Below, piece by piece: positions 25,167-34,561 of a stretch of 64,000 bases of DNA. The notes beneath the pieces were generated by a model, which saw only the letters and a program-made list of their open reading frames with translations, did no database searches and was not told where the DNA came from. How positions within the stretch are numbered: the first letter of the stretch is position 1; the number at the start of each line of letters is the position of its first letter. This DNA is from Allobosea sp. UNC402CLCol. GTDB taxonomy: Bacteria > Pseudomonadota > Alphaproteobacteria > Rhizobiales > Beijerinckiaceae. The position numbers were made by a program, and so were the translations under genes. The stretch lies in contig NZ_JQJJ01000013.1 in NCBI RefSeq assembly GCF_000745475.1, forward strand, positions 414,950 through 478,949, written 5' to 3'.

Positions 25167-27632
25167 TCAGCTCTCGTTCACGACGAGGCCGCGCAGCTTG
25201 TTGGCGTTGACGCCGAGCTGCGCCTTCAGGCGCTCGATATCGGCATCCGACAGCTTGGCCTGGCGTGAGACTACGAGGATGTCGTCCACCACCTCGGCAA
25301 AGCGCCGCGCCAGCGCGCTGCCGGCCGTGGCATCGACGATGACCGGTCCGAAACGCTGCGCTGCGCCGAATAGGCCGTTTTCCAGCGAGCCCGTCGCGGG
25401 CAGGCCCGGCCGGTTCGAGCGCGGCAGGAAGGCGAGATCGCTGCCTTCATCCTTCAGGATCGCGCGGGCAAGCGTGCGGCTGCCGCCGATCACCTCTTCC
25501 AGACCGGCCGACGCATCGGGCGCGAAGATCCGCGTCAGGGCGAGAGCGCCGTCGGCGGCATCGACGAGCAGCGCCGGCTGGCCGGCCAGAGCGGCATCGA
25601 GCGCGAGATTGAGGGCGAGCGTCGTCGCGCCCACCTGCGGCTGCAGGCCGAGCACCAGGATGCGCCGGCGCGGATTGTCGCCGGCGCCATGAACCAGTTC
25701 GGCCCTGACAGCGGCGACGGCCATGGCAAAGCTCGCCTGCGGCTTGTCGATGACATCGACGAGATGCGCCTTGGCCTGGAAGACCGAGCGCGCGGCCTCG
25801 AGCTCGCGGCGCCAGCGCCGGTTACGCACCGCCGGAATCTTGCCGAGCGGCGTCAGGACCAGCGGCGGCGACGGCTTTTCCGGCTTCCGGTCCGGCTGAC
25901 CGCCCGGAATCGCGATGAGGCGGCGCCAGCCCGCCTTGTCGCCGGCCGGGGGAGGCGTCTGGACAGCGGCGGTGCTCACCGGCGGCGAAGCGGGTTCGGG
26001 CGGCTCGGGCACGGGTGCCGCGACCGGCTGCGGCTGCGGAGGCGGAGGAGGTGCCAGAATCACGGCTTCGGACGGCGGTGCCGGTTGGGCCGTGGCAGGC
26101 GGTGCCGGCTCCTCGGCTTCAGGCTCGACCGGGCGCGGCTTGCGCCGCCAGAGGGGTCTGCGGGCCGACGGGGCCTTCTCCTCCGGCACCGGGCGGGGCA
26201 CCGCGAACAATGCGAGAGCCAGCGCCAGCAACGCTCCCGCGCCGCCGCCGCCGAAAGCGCCGAGTAGCGCAATGCTGCGGCGGCTGACGCCGCTCTTCTC
26301 CAGCGGCGGCATGGCCGGGCTGATGACGCGGGCATTGGTCGTGTCGATGCCGCCGAGCTCCCCGGTTTCGCGGGCTCGCTTCAGGAAGGCGTCGTAGATC
26401 GCGCGGGAGGATTCGACCTCGCGTTCGAGCTCGCGCAATTCGACCGAGGCGCGGCCGGCGGCGTATTGCGCCGTGGTGAGCTGGTCGACGCGGCGCGAGA
26501 GCTGGCGCTCGGCCTCGGCGGCGCGGTCATATTCCGCCTTGGCAGCGCGGGCGATGCGGCTGAGCTCGTCGGCGATCTGGCGGCGGGAATCGGTCACCTG
26601 GGCGCGGGCGGCCGTCAGGGCCGGATGGCGCGCGCCGAGCGAGGCGACGAGATCGGCCTCCTTGCTGAGTGCCGCGCCGAGCTGGGCGCGCAGCGCCGTC
26701 ATCGTGTTGGAGGCGACGGCCTCCGGGATCGCGCCAGCCTCGACGTTGGAGGCGCGGGTCGCGGTGATCTGGTCGTATTTCGCCTTGGCCTCGGTGGTGC
26801 GCTGGCGGGCGGCGACGAGCTGGGTGGCGTTGAGCGAGAGCTGTTCCTCGCTCAGCGACTTGTTGCTGCCGAGCCCGACGATGTTGTGGGCTTCCTTGTA
26901 GGCCTCGGCCTTGTCCTCGGCGACGCGCAGGCGGCCGCGCAATTCCTCGAGCCGCGCGGTCAGGGCAGACGTGGCGCGCCGGGCTGCATCGACGCGGACC
27001 TGCGCCTGGTCCTCCAGATAGGCTTCGGCGAGGGCATTGGCGATCTGCGCGGCCTTGTCCGGGTCGCCGGCCGTGGCGGAGATGTCGATGACGAAGGTGC
27101 GCTCGCCGCGACGCACGGCGACGCTCTTGTCGAGCGCGGCCAGCGCATAGAGCATGGCGTTGCGATCGGTCGTCGCCTTGTCGGGGCCGAACAGGCCGGA
27201 GAGGAGGCCACCACGGGCCGGGCCGCCATAATCGGGATCCTTGTCGAGCCCGAGCTTCTCGATCACCCGCGACTTGATGCTGTCCGACGCGATGACGCGT
27301 GCCTGGCTTTCGAGATAGCTGAGAATCGAGGTCGGGTCGCTGCCGACGGTGTTCGGGGAGACGTCGTTCTGGAGCACGCGCAGATCGCGCGGGTCGATGA
27401 AGAGCTGCGCCGTCGAGGTGTATTTCGGCGCGATCAGCAGGCTCGCCAGGACGGCAAGGCCGAAGCCGACGAGCGCGCAGATCAGGATCAGCCCCTTGCG
27501 GCGCCAGAGCGTCGCGACGATCCAGAGCGGATCGGCGAGGCGGCCGATCTCGACCGGGCGCGCCGTTTCCGGCGGAGCGTCGCGATCGGCTCCTTCCAGT
27601 CGATCCTTGTCGGCCGTTTCGGTGGTGAACAT
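25167..27632 (-). CDS. Wzz/GumC-type exopolysaccharide transport protein fused to a degenerate tyrosine-kinase-like domain
   Basis: A polysaccharide co-polymerase of 821 residues that should set chain length and link synthesis to export. Order: Wzz domain with membrane span (about 46-68), long coiled coil (about 200-430) including the GumC motif ARVISPAMPPLEKSGVSRR, second span (about 450-475), a very Pro/Ala-rich linker (about 480-580) and a C-terminal ATPase-like domain. In that domain the P-loop reads LGLQPQVGATTLALN (about 656-670) with no Walker A lysine, and there is no C-terminal tyrosine cluster. It therefore probably cannot phosphorylate like ExoP or Wzc. The start may instead be GTG 27647. 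Confidence 0.88.
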   Translation of the reverse strand: MFTTETADKDRLEGADRDAPPETARPVEIGRLADPLWIVATLWRRKGLILICALVGFGLAVLASLLIAPKYTSTAQLFIDPRDLRVLQNDVSPNTVGSDPTSILSYLESQARVIASDSIKSRVIEKLGLDKDPDYGGPARGGLLSGLFGPDKATTDRNAMLYALAALDKSVAVRRGERTFVIDISATAGDPDKAAQIANALAEAYLEDQAQVRVDAARRATSALTARLEELRGRLRVAEDKAEAYKEAHNIVGLGSNKSLSEEQLSLNATQLVAARQRTTEAKAKYDQITATRASNVEAGAIPEAVASNTMTALRAQLGAALSKEADLVASLGARHPALTAARAQVTDSRRQIADELSRIARAAKAEYDRAAEAERQLSRRVDQLTTAQYAAGRASVELRELEREVESSRAIYDAFLKRARETGELGGIDTTNARVISPAMPPLEKSGVSRRSIALLGAFGGGGAGALLALALALFAVPRPVPEEKAPSARRPLWRRKPRPVEPEAEEPAPPATAQPAPPSEAVILAPPPPPQPQPVAAPVPEPPEPASPPVSTAAVQTPPPAGDKAGWRRLIAIPGGQPDRKPEKPSPPLVLTPLGKIPAVRNRRWRRELEAARSVFQAKAHLVDVIDKPQASFAMAVAAVRAELVHGAGDNPRRRILVLGLQPQVGATTLALNLALDAALAGQPALLVDAADGALALTRIFAPDASAGLEEVIGGSRTLARAILKDEGSDLAFLPRSNRPGLPATGSLENGLFGAAQRFGPVIVDATAGSALARRFAEVVDDILVVSRQAKLSDADIERLKAQLGVNANKLRGLVVNES

Positions 27633-27656
27633 GACGCTACGCTTCACTTTCCGAAC

Positions 27657-28748
27657 TCACCCCGTGCCGCGCCGATAGCGCTCGAGCACTGCCATCATTG
27701 GCTTCGGCCGGTAATCCGCATCGAGCGGCAGGGGCCTCGCCTTGGCGTCGTCCTTGCGCGGGAAGGTCTCGCCCACCCAGGAATAGCGATCGGTCAACCC
27801 CCAGGTGACGATCGCCTTCGGCCGCTTCGCGGAAACGACGGCATTCAGGAAGGTCGAGACCAGCGCCGCGGAATGCTTGTCGCGGAGCGCGGCATCGGCC
27901 GGCATCTTCCAGTCGATCACGTCGAGTTCGGTGATCTCGACATCGAGGCCGAGCCCGTCGAGATCGCGCATGAAGCGCTGCAACCCGTCGGTATCGATCT
28001 GCTTCTCGGCATAGAGATGCGCCTGCATGCCGACGCCATGGATCGGGATGCCCTTGTCCTTGAGGCGTCGGCAGATGTCGAGCGCGACCTTGCGGCGGGC
28101 GGCGGCGCCGGGGTCCCGCTCCTCGAAATGGAAATCGTTGAGCACGAGGCGCGCCTTCGGATCGGTGCGGGCGGCCGTGCGGAAGGCGATCTCGACATGC
28201 TCCGGCCCGAGCAGGCGCTGCCAGACCGTGTCGCGCCAGGGGCCGCCGGAGGTGGGATCGTATTTGATGACCTCGTTCACCACGTCCCAGGTTGCGATGC
28301 GGCCCTTGTAGTGGTCGACCACCACCTCGATGTGGTTGACGAGCTCGCGCTCGGCCTCGGCGCGGGTCTTCATCTCCTTGACCCAGGGGGGCAGGGCCTC
28401 GCCCCAGAGCAGGGTGTGGCCGCGCAGCGCCTTGCGGTTGGCCTCGGCGAAGGCGACGAGCTCGTCGGCACCGGAAAAATCGAAGCGCGCGCGGTCATGG
28501 CGCAGCGCCTCCCATTTCAGGTCGTTCATGGGCACGACGACGTCGCAATAGCGCTTCAGCGCCTCGCGATAGCGCGGATCGCTTCGGAAAGCGCCGATCT
28601 CCGCGGCCGAACCCATGGCAATCGGGCGCGCGGCCGCCTGCCCCGGGGCGGAGCCGAGCATGGCGACGGCCGCGGAAACGGCGCCCGCACGCAGCGCAGC
28701 GCGGCGCGTGAGCGCGAGATCGTCCCGGTCCGGTTCGGCTTCCTGCAT
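27657..28748 (-). CDS. GH10 family glycoside hydrolase (endo-1,4-beta-xylanase-like)
   Basis: A 363-residue retaining glycosidase. After a twin-arginine-like leader (LTRRAALRAGAVSAAVAML, about 12-30) comes the GH10 barrel with substrate residues in HTLLWGE, the acid/base Glu159 in WDVVNEVI, the nucleophile Glu274 in EITELDV and a conserved TWGLTDRYSW near the end. The length is that of a single catalytic domain with no binding module. Being wedged between the Wzz and Wzx genes, it more likely trims or releases the cell's own exopolysaccharide than digests plant xylan; that is inference. It lies 24 bases upstream of the Wzz start and is probably co-transcribed. Confidence 0.9.
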   Translation of the reverse strand: MQEAEPDRDDLALTRRAALRAGAVSAAVAMLGSAPGQAAARPIAMGSAAEIGAFRSDPRYREALKRYCDVVVPMNDLKWEALRHDRARFDFSGADELVAFAEANRKALRGHTLLWGEALPPWVKEMKTRAEAERELVNHIEVVVDHYKGRIATWDVVNEVIKYDPTSGGPWRDTVWQRLLGPEHVEIAFRTAARTDPKARLVLNDFHFEERDPGAAARRKVALDICRRLKDKGIPIHGVGMQAHLYAEKQIDTDGLQRFMRDLDGLGLDVEITELDVIDWKMPADAALRDKHSAALVSTFLNAVVSAKRPKAIVTWGLTDRYSWVGETFPRKDDAKARPLPLDADYRPKPMMAVLERYRRGTG

Positions 28749-28862
28749 GAAGTTGGTGCGCTTCCGTTTCGTTTAGGGTCGCTCAACGCCTCTCGGCTAA
28801 GTGAATTCCATCATCCGCGCGATGGCAGGCATCGGCCGGGCCAGCGTCCCCGAGTACCGTCC

Positions 28863-30101
28863 ATGTTACCGAGCCGTGCCACCACCCTCTCCTATCTCAC
28901 CATCCTGAGCGGCTCGGCCGGCCGGCTCGTCATCTCCCTTGTCTACTTCCTTATCGTTGCGAATACGTTGACCTTGGGCGAGTTCGGCCTTTTCGCCACA
29001 GCCTCCTCGACCGGGCTCATCCTCTCGCGCCTGCTCGCCTTCGGTTTCGTCTCGCCGCTCTACCGGGTGGCGACCGTCAAGCCGCGCCTGCTCGGCGCCT
29101 ATCTGGCGGGCTTCGCGGGCTTGAGCCTCGCCTCGCTGCCGCTGATCGCCGCCATCTCGGCCGGCGCCTACTGGCTGCTCTTCGCCGACCGGCTGGCTGG
29201 GCTGCCCTTCGCCCTGATCATCGTGGCGGAGGTGCTGTGCTGGCGGCCGGTCGAGGTCGTCGCCATCGTCAATAACGGGCTCAGGCGCTTCCGGCAGGCG
29301 GCGCTGCTCGTGATCATCGGCTCGTCGCTGCGGACGCTGGCCGCGCTGCTCTTCATCGCCTTCGGCCATCGCAGCCTCGAGATCTGGGCCGGCGCTTATC
29401 TGGCCGCCACCTTCCTGAGCCTCGTCGTCGCGCTCGCCGCCTTCCTGCCGCCGGCGCGCTGGCGCTTCGTGCGGGCGCTCTATCCGCGGCGCATGGCGGA
29501 TGCCGTCTTCGCCGGGGCGGCCGACATCGTCTTCTACGTCCAGTCGGAGCTGGACAAGCTCCTGGTGCTCGGCCTGGCGGGCGAGCGGACCGCGGGGCTC
29601 TACGCCATCGCGCTCCGGGTGATCGACCTCACCGCCATGCCGGTGCGCAGCTTCAACCAGATGCTGGTGCAGAAGATCATGCAGGATCGCGGGCTCGGCG
29701 GAGGGCGGCGCCTCGCCGCCTTCGAGACCGGCATCGCGCTGGTCTCGATCGCCGGCCTCGTCGCCGTCATCGTCGCACTGAAGCCTTTTCCGGGGCTGCT
29801 CGGCCGCAATGTCTCGGAAGCCGCTTATCTCTTCGCGCCGATGCTGCTGGTGCCGGCCTTCCGCAACCTCGTCGAATACCATGCCGAGCTGCTCTATGCG
29901 CGCGAGCGCACCGGCTCGCGCATTGTGCTGCTGTGCCTGCTGACCGCGCTGAAGGCAGGGCTGATCTCGCTGGTGATGACCCGCTTCGCCGCAGGCGAGG
30001 CCTGGGCGAGCTGGATGAACCTCGTCTTCGGGCTGGTCTATCTGGTCTCCGCGAGCTTCACCTACCGGCTGCTGGCGCGCGGCGGCTACAAGCAGCGTTG
30101 A
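28863..30101 (+). CDS. Polysaccharide flippase/export protein (Wzx-like)
   Basis: A 412-residue integral membrane protein with about twelve hydrophobic segments and the MATE/Wzx-type start SYLTILSGSAGRLVISLVYFLIV. It would carry lipid-linked sugar units across the inner membrane. A charged central part FYVQSELDKLLVLGLAG is typical of the oligosaccharide flippase family. It is divergent from the GH10 gene with about 114 bases between and runs to within 3 bases of the convergent DUF6492 gene. No Wzy polymerase or initiating sugar-phosphate transferase is in the window, so the locus is incomplete here. Confidence 0.85.
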   Translation: MLPSRATTLSYLTILSGSAGRLVISLVYFLIVANTLTLGEFGLFATASSTGLILSRLLAFGFVSPLYRVATVKPRLLGAYLAGFAGLSLASLPLIAAISAGAYWLLFADRLAGLPFALIIVAEVLCWRPVEVVAIVNNGLRRFRQAALLVIIGSSLRTLAALLFIAFGHRSLEIWAGAYLAATFLSLVVALAAFLPPARWRFVRALYPRRMADAVFAGAADIVFYVQSELDKLLVLGLAGERTAGLYAIALRVIDLTAMPVRSFNQMLVQKIMQDRGLGGGRRLAAFETGIALVSIAGLVAVIVALKPFPGLLGRNVSEAAYLFAPMLLVPAFRNLVEYHAELLYARERTGSRIVLLCLLTALKAGLISLVMTRFAAGEAWASWMNLVFGLVYLVSASFTYRLLARGGYKQR

Positions 30102-30104
30102 GCC

Positions 30105-31007
30105 TCAGGGCGAGGCCTGCCTCTCGAACAGCGCCCGGACCTTGTCGAGCGGCTGGCCGATGAAGGACTGCACGCCGACCGCGACCTGCCAGGGCTCCAG
30201 CACCTCCTCGAAGGTCTTCAGCAGGTCGAGACCGGCGACATCCTCGGGGAACCAGTAGACCTTGCAGAGCTCGCGCGGATCGGGCCAGTGCCGCGCGGCC
30301 TCGAGCCCGAGGACGCGTTCGACGTAGTAGCCGTAGATCATGTATTCGGAGAATTGCCGGTCCCGCGCGATGGCGGAGACCCAGTCGCGGCCGCTCATCT
30401 TCTCAATATGCGCGAGCAGTCCGAGTACGTGGTCGCGGCGCCAGCTCACCATGTTGTTGATGTAGTCCGGCCCCGGATAGGACGGCGCGCCGAGCCCGAG
30501 CAGAGACGAGGCGTTCTCGCACCAGGGCCGATGGCGCGCCATATCGGCCGCGATCGCCGCGGGCTTGCGATAGAGCCTGACGGCGCCGTCCCGCTCGAGA
30601 TCGGCGAGATCGAAGGGCCGCAGGAACAGCATGTCGGAATCGGCGAAGAGGATGACGTCCTCCCCGGCGACCGTGGCGACCGCGAATTTGCGCAGTTGCT
30701 GGGCGTGCCAGCCGCGCAGCGGCGGGAGGCCCCGCGCCAGCGCGCGCATGCCGGTCCAGACCCGACGCCGGCCGAGGCTCAGCGGGTCCGGCCTGGGCTT
30801 CAGCCAGGACGGCAGGAGCTGCGATTCAGGGAGGATGCGCCGCTTCGGTCCTTCGAGGTCGCGAAACAGCGGAACGTCGCGATCCTCGACCAGGAGGTAG
30901 TGGACGCCATGACCGGTGACGAAGCGATCGATGCTGGCGCAGAGCAGGCGGCAACGATCGACGTCGCCCCTGTAGCTCGGCGTCGCCAGGGCATAGCTGA
31001 AGGTCAC
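30105..31007 (-). CDS. DUF6492 family protein (glycosyltransferase-like)
   Basis: A 300-residue soluble protein. The visible pattern FSYALATPSYRGDVDRCRLL at the start, ILFADSDMLFLRPFDL with a DxD motif (about 118-133) and a late KVYWFPEDV fits the DUF6492 group found in polysaccharide loci. The DxD suggests a metal-dependent GT-A transferase, but no activity is established for the family. The start codon is GTG at 31007. It follows the WecG-type gene by 5 bases and is certainly in the same transcript. Confidence 0.75.
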   Translation of the reverse strand: MTFSYALATPSYRGDVDRCRLLCASIDRFVTGHGVHYLLVEDRDVPLFRDLEGPKRRILPESQLLPSWLKPRPDPLSLGRRRVWTGMRALARGLPPLRGWHAQQLRKFAVATVAGEDVILFADSDMLFLRPFDLADLERDGAVRLYRKPAAIAADMARHRPWCENASSLLGLGAPSYPGPDYINNMVSWRRDHVLGLLAHIEKMSGRDWVSAIARDRQFSEYMIYGYYVERVLGLEAARHWPDPRELCKVYWFPEDVAGLDLLKTFEEVLEPWQVAVGVQSFIGQPLDKVRALFERQASP

Positions 31008-31012
31008 GGGCG

Positions 31013-31855
31013 TCAGCCGGCCTGCCGGCCGCTAGCGAGATATTGCCGCGCCACCCGCATCAGGAAGGCCGGATTGCCGAGCACATAGCGGCGCCAGAGC
31101 CGGCTCGGCTCGAGCCAGAGCCGGTAGATCCATTCGAGGCGCGCCTTGCGGATCGCCTCCGGGGCACGCTGCACCTCGCCCGCGAAGAAATCGAACAGAG
31201 CCCCCACGCCGGCGGCGACCGCGCAATGCTGGGTGCTCAGCTTCTCGGCGATGAAGCGCTCCTGCATCGGGTTGCCCATCGCGACCAGCAGCAGATCTGG
31301 CCGCTCGGCCTTGAGCCCGTCGAGCAGCCGCGCTTCCTCCTCCGGGGCGTAGTAGCCATGCGAGACCACCTTGAAGCGATGCTGCGGATAGCGCCGGGCC
31401 AGATTCTCGACCGCGCGGTCGGCCACGCCGGGGCGGCCGCCGAGCAAGGACACGCGAAGCGGCCGCAACTGCGCACCGAAGAAGGCCGGGAGGAAATCCG
31501 TGCCGTTCAGATTGGCCGGGAAAGGCTTGCCGTAGAGCAGCGAGCTCCCGAGATCGACGCCGATGCCGTCCGCGAGGACGAGAAAGGTCGAAAGGCTGCG
31601 CTGCAGAGCCAGGTCGCCGGCGGCGACATTGACGAGATTGGCGTTGCAGAAGGCGAGCTTGACATGGCCGCCTTCGACGATGGCCTCGCGCAGCTCGGCG
31701 ATCGCGGTATCGCGGGTCACCACGGCGATGCCGATGCCGCCGATATCGCGCTTGCCATAGCCTTGGCGCCGGCGGGGCTCGGCCTCGTTCGCGAGGGGCA
31801 TAGAAAGCGCTGCAGGCACGGTCGTTTTCGATCCTGAGAACTGAGGCAGGCTCAT
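31013..31855 (-). CDS. WecG/TagA/CpsF family glycosyltransferase
   Basis: A GT26-type transferase of about 280 residues that adds an N-acetylhexosamine-type sugar to a lipid-linked acceptor. Family motifs: FCNANLVNVA, VLADGIGVDLGSSLLYG, NGTDFLPAFF, LLVAMGNPMQERFI and VGALFDFFAGEVQRAPE. The aspartate in ADGIG and the glycines following are the active-site region. ATG 31855 is the chosen start, though no clear ribosome site is seen and ATG 31801 is possible. It is first in a two-gene unit with the DUF6492 gene. Confidence 0.87.
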   Translation of the reverse strand: MSLPQFSGSKTTVPAALSMPLANEAEPRRRQGYGKRDIGGIGIAVVTRDTAIAELREAIVEGGHVKLAFCNANLVNVAAGDLALQRSLSTFLVLADGIGVDLGSSLLYGKPFPANLNGTDFLPAFFGAQLRPLRVSLLGGRPGVADRAVENLARRYPQHRFKVVSHGYYAPEEEARLLDGLKAERPDLLLVAMGNPMQERFIAEKLSTQHCAVAAGVGALFDFFAGEVQRAPEAIRKARLEWIYRLWLEPSRLWRRYVLGNPAFLMRVARQYLASGRQAG

Positions 31856-32243
31856 GATGACGGGATGTGAAGGCGGAACCAGCACTCAGGTCAAGGCGAA
31901 GTCAAGCGAAAGGTGAACGCCGCCTTCACGCAATCCCGGAGAAAGAACTAACGGCGATCCCGCAGCAAAACCAATGACTTGTTCCGAACCGAGACGAAAG
32001 CCTACAAGACTGTCGCTTCCGTTGCGTCGGCGCCGGCCGCATCTGTTGCAGGGTGGGACGAACAGACCTCTGTCGTACCGTTTCGGAACGTCGGACGGGC
32101 AGTTTCAACTGCGGCAAAACGAGGTGAATGATTAACAGATTGCATAGCGGCCACGCGACGGCTGCAAGCCTGCAGCTTGGCTCTGGCTCGCCGCTCCCTC
32201 GCTCGCTAGGCTGGCTGGCAACGAATCCGGGGAGGCTGAGCGA
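31856..32243. other. Intergenic region without recognised feature
   Basis: This 388-base divergent gap between the WecG-type gene and the SDR gene holds no convincing ORF, RNA or repeat. GGAAC occurs twice (31875, 32084), but neither has a matching -10 at the EcfG spacing. Promoters for both flanking genes must be here. Confidence 0.5.
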
Positions 32244-32990
32244 ATGAACCAAATCGATTTAAGGAAGCGCGTCGCCATCGTGACGGGAGGCGCGCAGGGG
32301 ATCGGCCGCGCCGTGGCCGAGCGTTTCGCCGCAAGCGGTGCGACCGTCGCGATCTGGGATGTCGATGGCGGCCTCGCCGCGAAGACCGCCGCCGAAATCG
32401 GCCATGGCGCGACGGGCAGCGCGGTCGATGTCACCGACGCCGACGCCGTCCAGGCCGCGAGCGATGCGCTCGAAGCCAGACATGGCAGCGTCGACATCCT
32501 CGTCACCAGCGCCGGGATCGCCGGGCCGAACCACAAGACCTGGGATTATCCGCTCGAGGACTGGGCGCGGGTGATGCGGCTCAACCTCGACGGCACGCTG
32601 CATTGCTGCCGTTCCGTGATCCCGGGCATGATCAAGCGCAATTATGGGCGCATCGTCCTCGTCGCCTCGATCGCAGGCAAGGAAGGCAACCCCAACGCCT
32701 CGGCCTATTCGGCATCGAAGGCGGCGGTGATCGCGCTGACCAAGTCGCTCGGCAAGGAACTCGCCGACAAGGACATCGCCGTGAACTGCATCACGCCTGC
32801 GGCGGCGCGCACGCGCATCTTCGACCAGATGAGCGACGAGCATATCGGCTACATGCTCGCGAAGATTCCACGCGGGCGCTTCCTGCTGCCGGAGGAGGTC
32901 GCCTCCATGGTCGCCTTCCTCGCCTCGGCCGAGAACAGCTTCACCACGGCCGGCGTCTTCGACCTCTCCGGCGGACGGGCGACGTATTGA
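32244..32990 (+). CDS. Short-chain dehydrogenase/reductase (FabG-like)
   Basis: A 248-residue NAD(P)-dependent oxidoreductase of the classical SDR family. The cofactor motif TGGAQGIG (about 14-21), the structural TSAGIAGPN, the catalytic serine in LVASIAGKEG and YSASK (Tyr/Lys) are all present. An acidic residue at the end of beta-2 (IWDVDGG) favours NAD over NADP. GGGGAGG precedes the ATG. Its substrate is unknown; it stands alone between the polysaccharide locus and a repeat, so context does not help. It could be a sugar or hydroxyacid dehydrogenase. Confidence 0.88.
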   Translation: MNQIDLRKRVAIVTGGAQGIGRAVAERFAASGATVAIWDVDGGLAAKTAAEIGHGATGSAVDVTDADAVQAASDALEARHGSVDILVTSAGIAGPNHKTWDYPLEDWARVMRLNLDGTLHCCRSVIPGMIKRNYGRIVLVASIAGKEGNPNASAYSASKAAVIALTKSLGKELADKDIAVNCITPAAARTRIFDQMSDEHIGYMLAKIPRGRFLLPEEVASMVAFLASAENSFTTAGVFDLSGGRATY

Positions 32991-33019
32991 AGCTCGCTTC
33001 GCTTCGCGAGAACCACGCC

Positions 33020-33104
33020 GTCATGCTCGGGCTTGACCCGAGCATCTCAGGACCGAAGAGCGTCCTATGCGGCTCGCGATTCTCGGGGCAAGCCCGAGAA
33101 TGAC
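33020..33104. repeat. Intergenic palindromic repeat, full copy 3
   Basis: GTCATGCTCGGGCTTGACC ... GCCCGAGAATGAC. Its left 30 bases are identical to copy 2. Just beyond it (33144-33160) is a second small palindrome, AAAGCGG-TTC-CCGCTTT. Confidence 0.8.
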
Positions 33105-33220
33105 GCTCTGCACGGCATCGACATACCGGAGAAGCAGCTTTGCCAAAAAGCGGTTCCCGCTTTCCGGCCTCCTGCTCTAGGGTCTGGGCTCACGATCGAC
33201 GGACTTATGACCTGGCGCCC

Positions 33221-34480
33221 ATGACGCAGACGCTTCCCTCCGCCGCCGTCCTCGGCGCCCGTGCCTTCGCCGCGCTTTCCGGCCTGAACCGCTTCTCCGA
33301 CGAGCCGGGCAAGCTGACGCGGCTCTATCTCTCGCCGGCGCACAGGCAGGCGGCCGAATGGGTCAAGGGCGCGATGGAGGTGGCGGGGCTTTCCGCCTTC
33401 ATCGACGCGGCCGGCTCGGTGCAGGGCCGGCGCGAGGGCACGGTGCCGGGCGCGCCCGCCGTGCTGATCGGCTCCCATATCGATACGGTGAAGGATGGCG
33501 GGCGCTTCGACGGCAATCTCGGCGTCGTCGCCGGCATCCTCGCGGCGCAGGCGCTGCGCGATGCCGGGATCGGCCTGCCCTTCCCGATCGAGGTCGTCGC
33601 CTTCGGCGATGAGGAGAATGTCCGCTTTCCGACGCATCTCTCCACCTCCGAGGCGCTGGCCGGTCATTACGATCCGGCCTGGCTCGAGGCGCGCGACAGC
33701 GAGGGCGTGAGGCTCTCCGACGCGCTCGTCGCCTTCGGCGGCAATCCGGCCGGCATCGCCGCGCTCGCGCGCAAGCCTGGCACGGTACAGGCCTATCTCG
33801 AAGTGCATATCGAGCAGGGGCCGGTGCTGGAGGCCGAGAACGAGCCCGTCGGCATCGTCACCGCCATCAACGCCCAGAGCCGGGCGCGCGTGCGCGTCAC
33901 CGGCGAGGCAGGGCATGCCGGCACCGTGCCGATGGCCCTGCGCAAGGATGCCCTGACCGCCGCCGCCGAGATGGCGCTGGCGCTGGAAGAGATCGCCGCG
34001 GCGCATGAGCTCGCCGTCGGCACGGTCGGCGTGCTCAGCCCCGAGCCCGGCGCGACCAATGTCGTGCCCGGCGCCGCCGAATTCACCATCGACTACCGTG
34101 CGCCCCGGAACGAGACGCTGGCCGCGATGGAGGCGGCGATCCGCAACCGCTTCGGCGCCATCGCGGCGCGGCGCGGCGTCGGGCTGGAGATCGTGCCCTA
34201 TGCGAAAGCCGAGGCCGTCCCGATGGACCCGCAGCTGCAGGACGCTTTCGCCGCCGGCATGGCGCGGGCCGGCAGCAACCTCTCCGCCCGGCGACTGCCC
34301 TCCGGCGCGGGACATGACGCGATGGCGATGGCGGCGATCGCTCCGGTCGCCATGCTGTTCGTGCGCAATGAGAAGGGCATCAGCCACTCGCCGCGCGAGA
34401 ACATGACCGAGGCCGATGCCGGCACCGCCATCAAGGTCCTGCTCGAAACGCTGCTGGAACTGGCCGAACGTTCGAAATAG
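33221..34480 (+). CDS. Zn-dependent amidase of the allantoate amidohydrolase / N-carbamoyl-amino-acid hydrolase family
   Basis: An M20-type bimetal amidohydrolase of 419 residues. Motifs: IGSHIDTVKDGGRFDGNLGV (first metal ligands), AFGDEENVRFP (Glu pair), LEVHIEQGPVLE, GEAGHAGTVPM and SGAGHDAMAMA. These define the hydantoinase/carbamoylase group, which hydrolyses allantoate, N-carbamoyl amino acids or ureidoglycolate-type substrates; the exact substrate cannot be read from sequence. ATG 33221 was chosen because it matches the family N-terminus. No other purine-degradation genes are adjacent. hemA follows 81 bases downstream. Confidence 0.88.
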   Translation: MTQTLPSAAVLGARAFAALSGLNRFSDEPGKLTRLYLSPAHRQAAEWVKGAMEVAGLSAFIDAAGSVQGRREGTVPGAPAVLIGSHIDTVKDGGRFDGNLGVVAGILAAQALRDAGIGLPFPIEVVAFGDEENVRFPTHLSTSEALAGHYDPAWLEARDSEGVRLSDALVAFGGNPAGIAALARKPGTVQAYLEVHIEQGPVLEAENEPVGIVTAINAQSRARVRVTGEAGHAGTVPMALRKDALTAAAEMALALEEIAAAHELAVGTVGVLSPEPGATNVVPGAAEFTIDYRAPRNETLAAMEAAIRNRFGAIAARRGVGLEIVPYAKAEAVPMDPQLQDAFAAGMARAGSNLSARRLPSGAGHDAMAMAAIAPVAMLFVRNEKGISHSPRENMTEADAGTAIKVLLETLLELAERSK

Positions 34481-34561
34481 AAGGATTCCAGCCGCGACAC
34501 CGCGCGCCATTCCGCCGCGACCCCAAAAGGCCTAGGAGAGGCGCGCCGCAGGAGGCTGGCC

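Noticed and set aside
26466..28862. Long plus-strand frame preceding the Wzx gene
   Set aside because: It is antisense to the Wzz and GH10 genes. Only the part from the ATG at 28863 encodes a recognisable protein.
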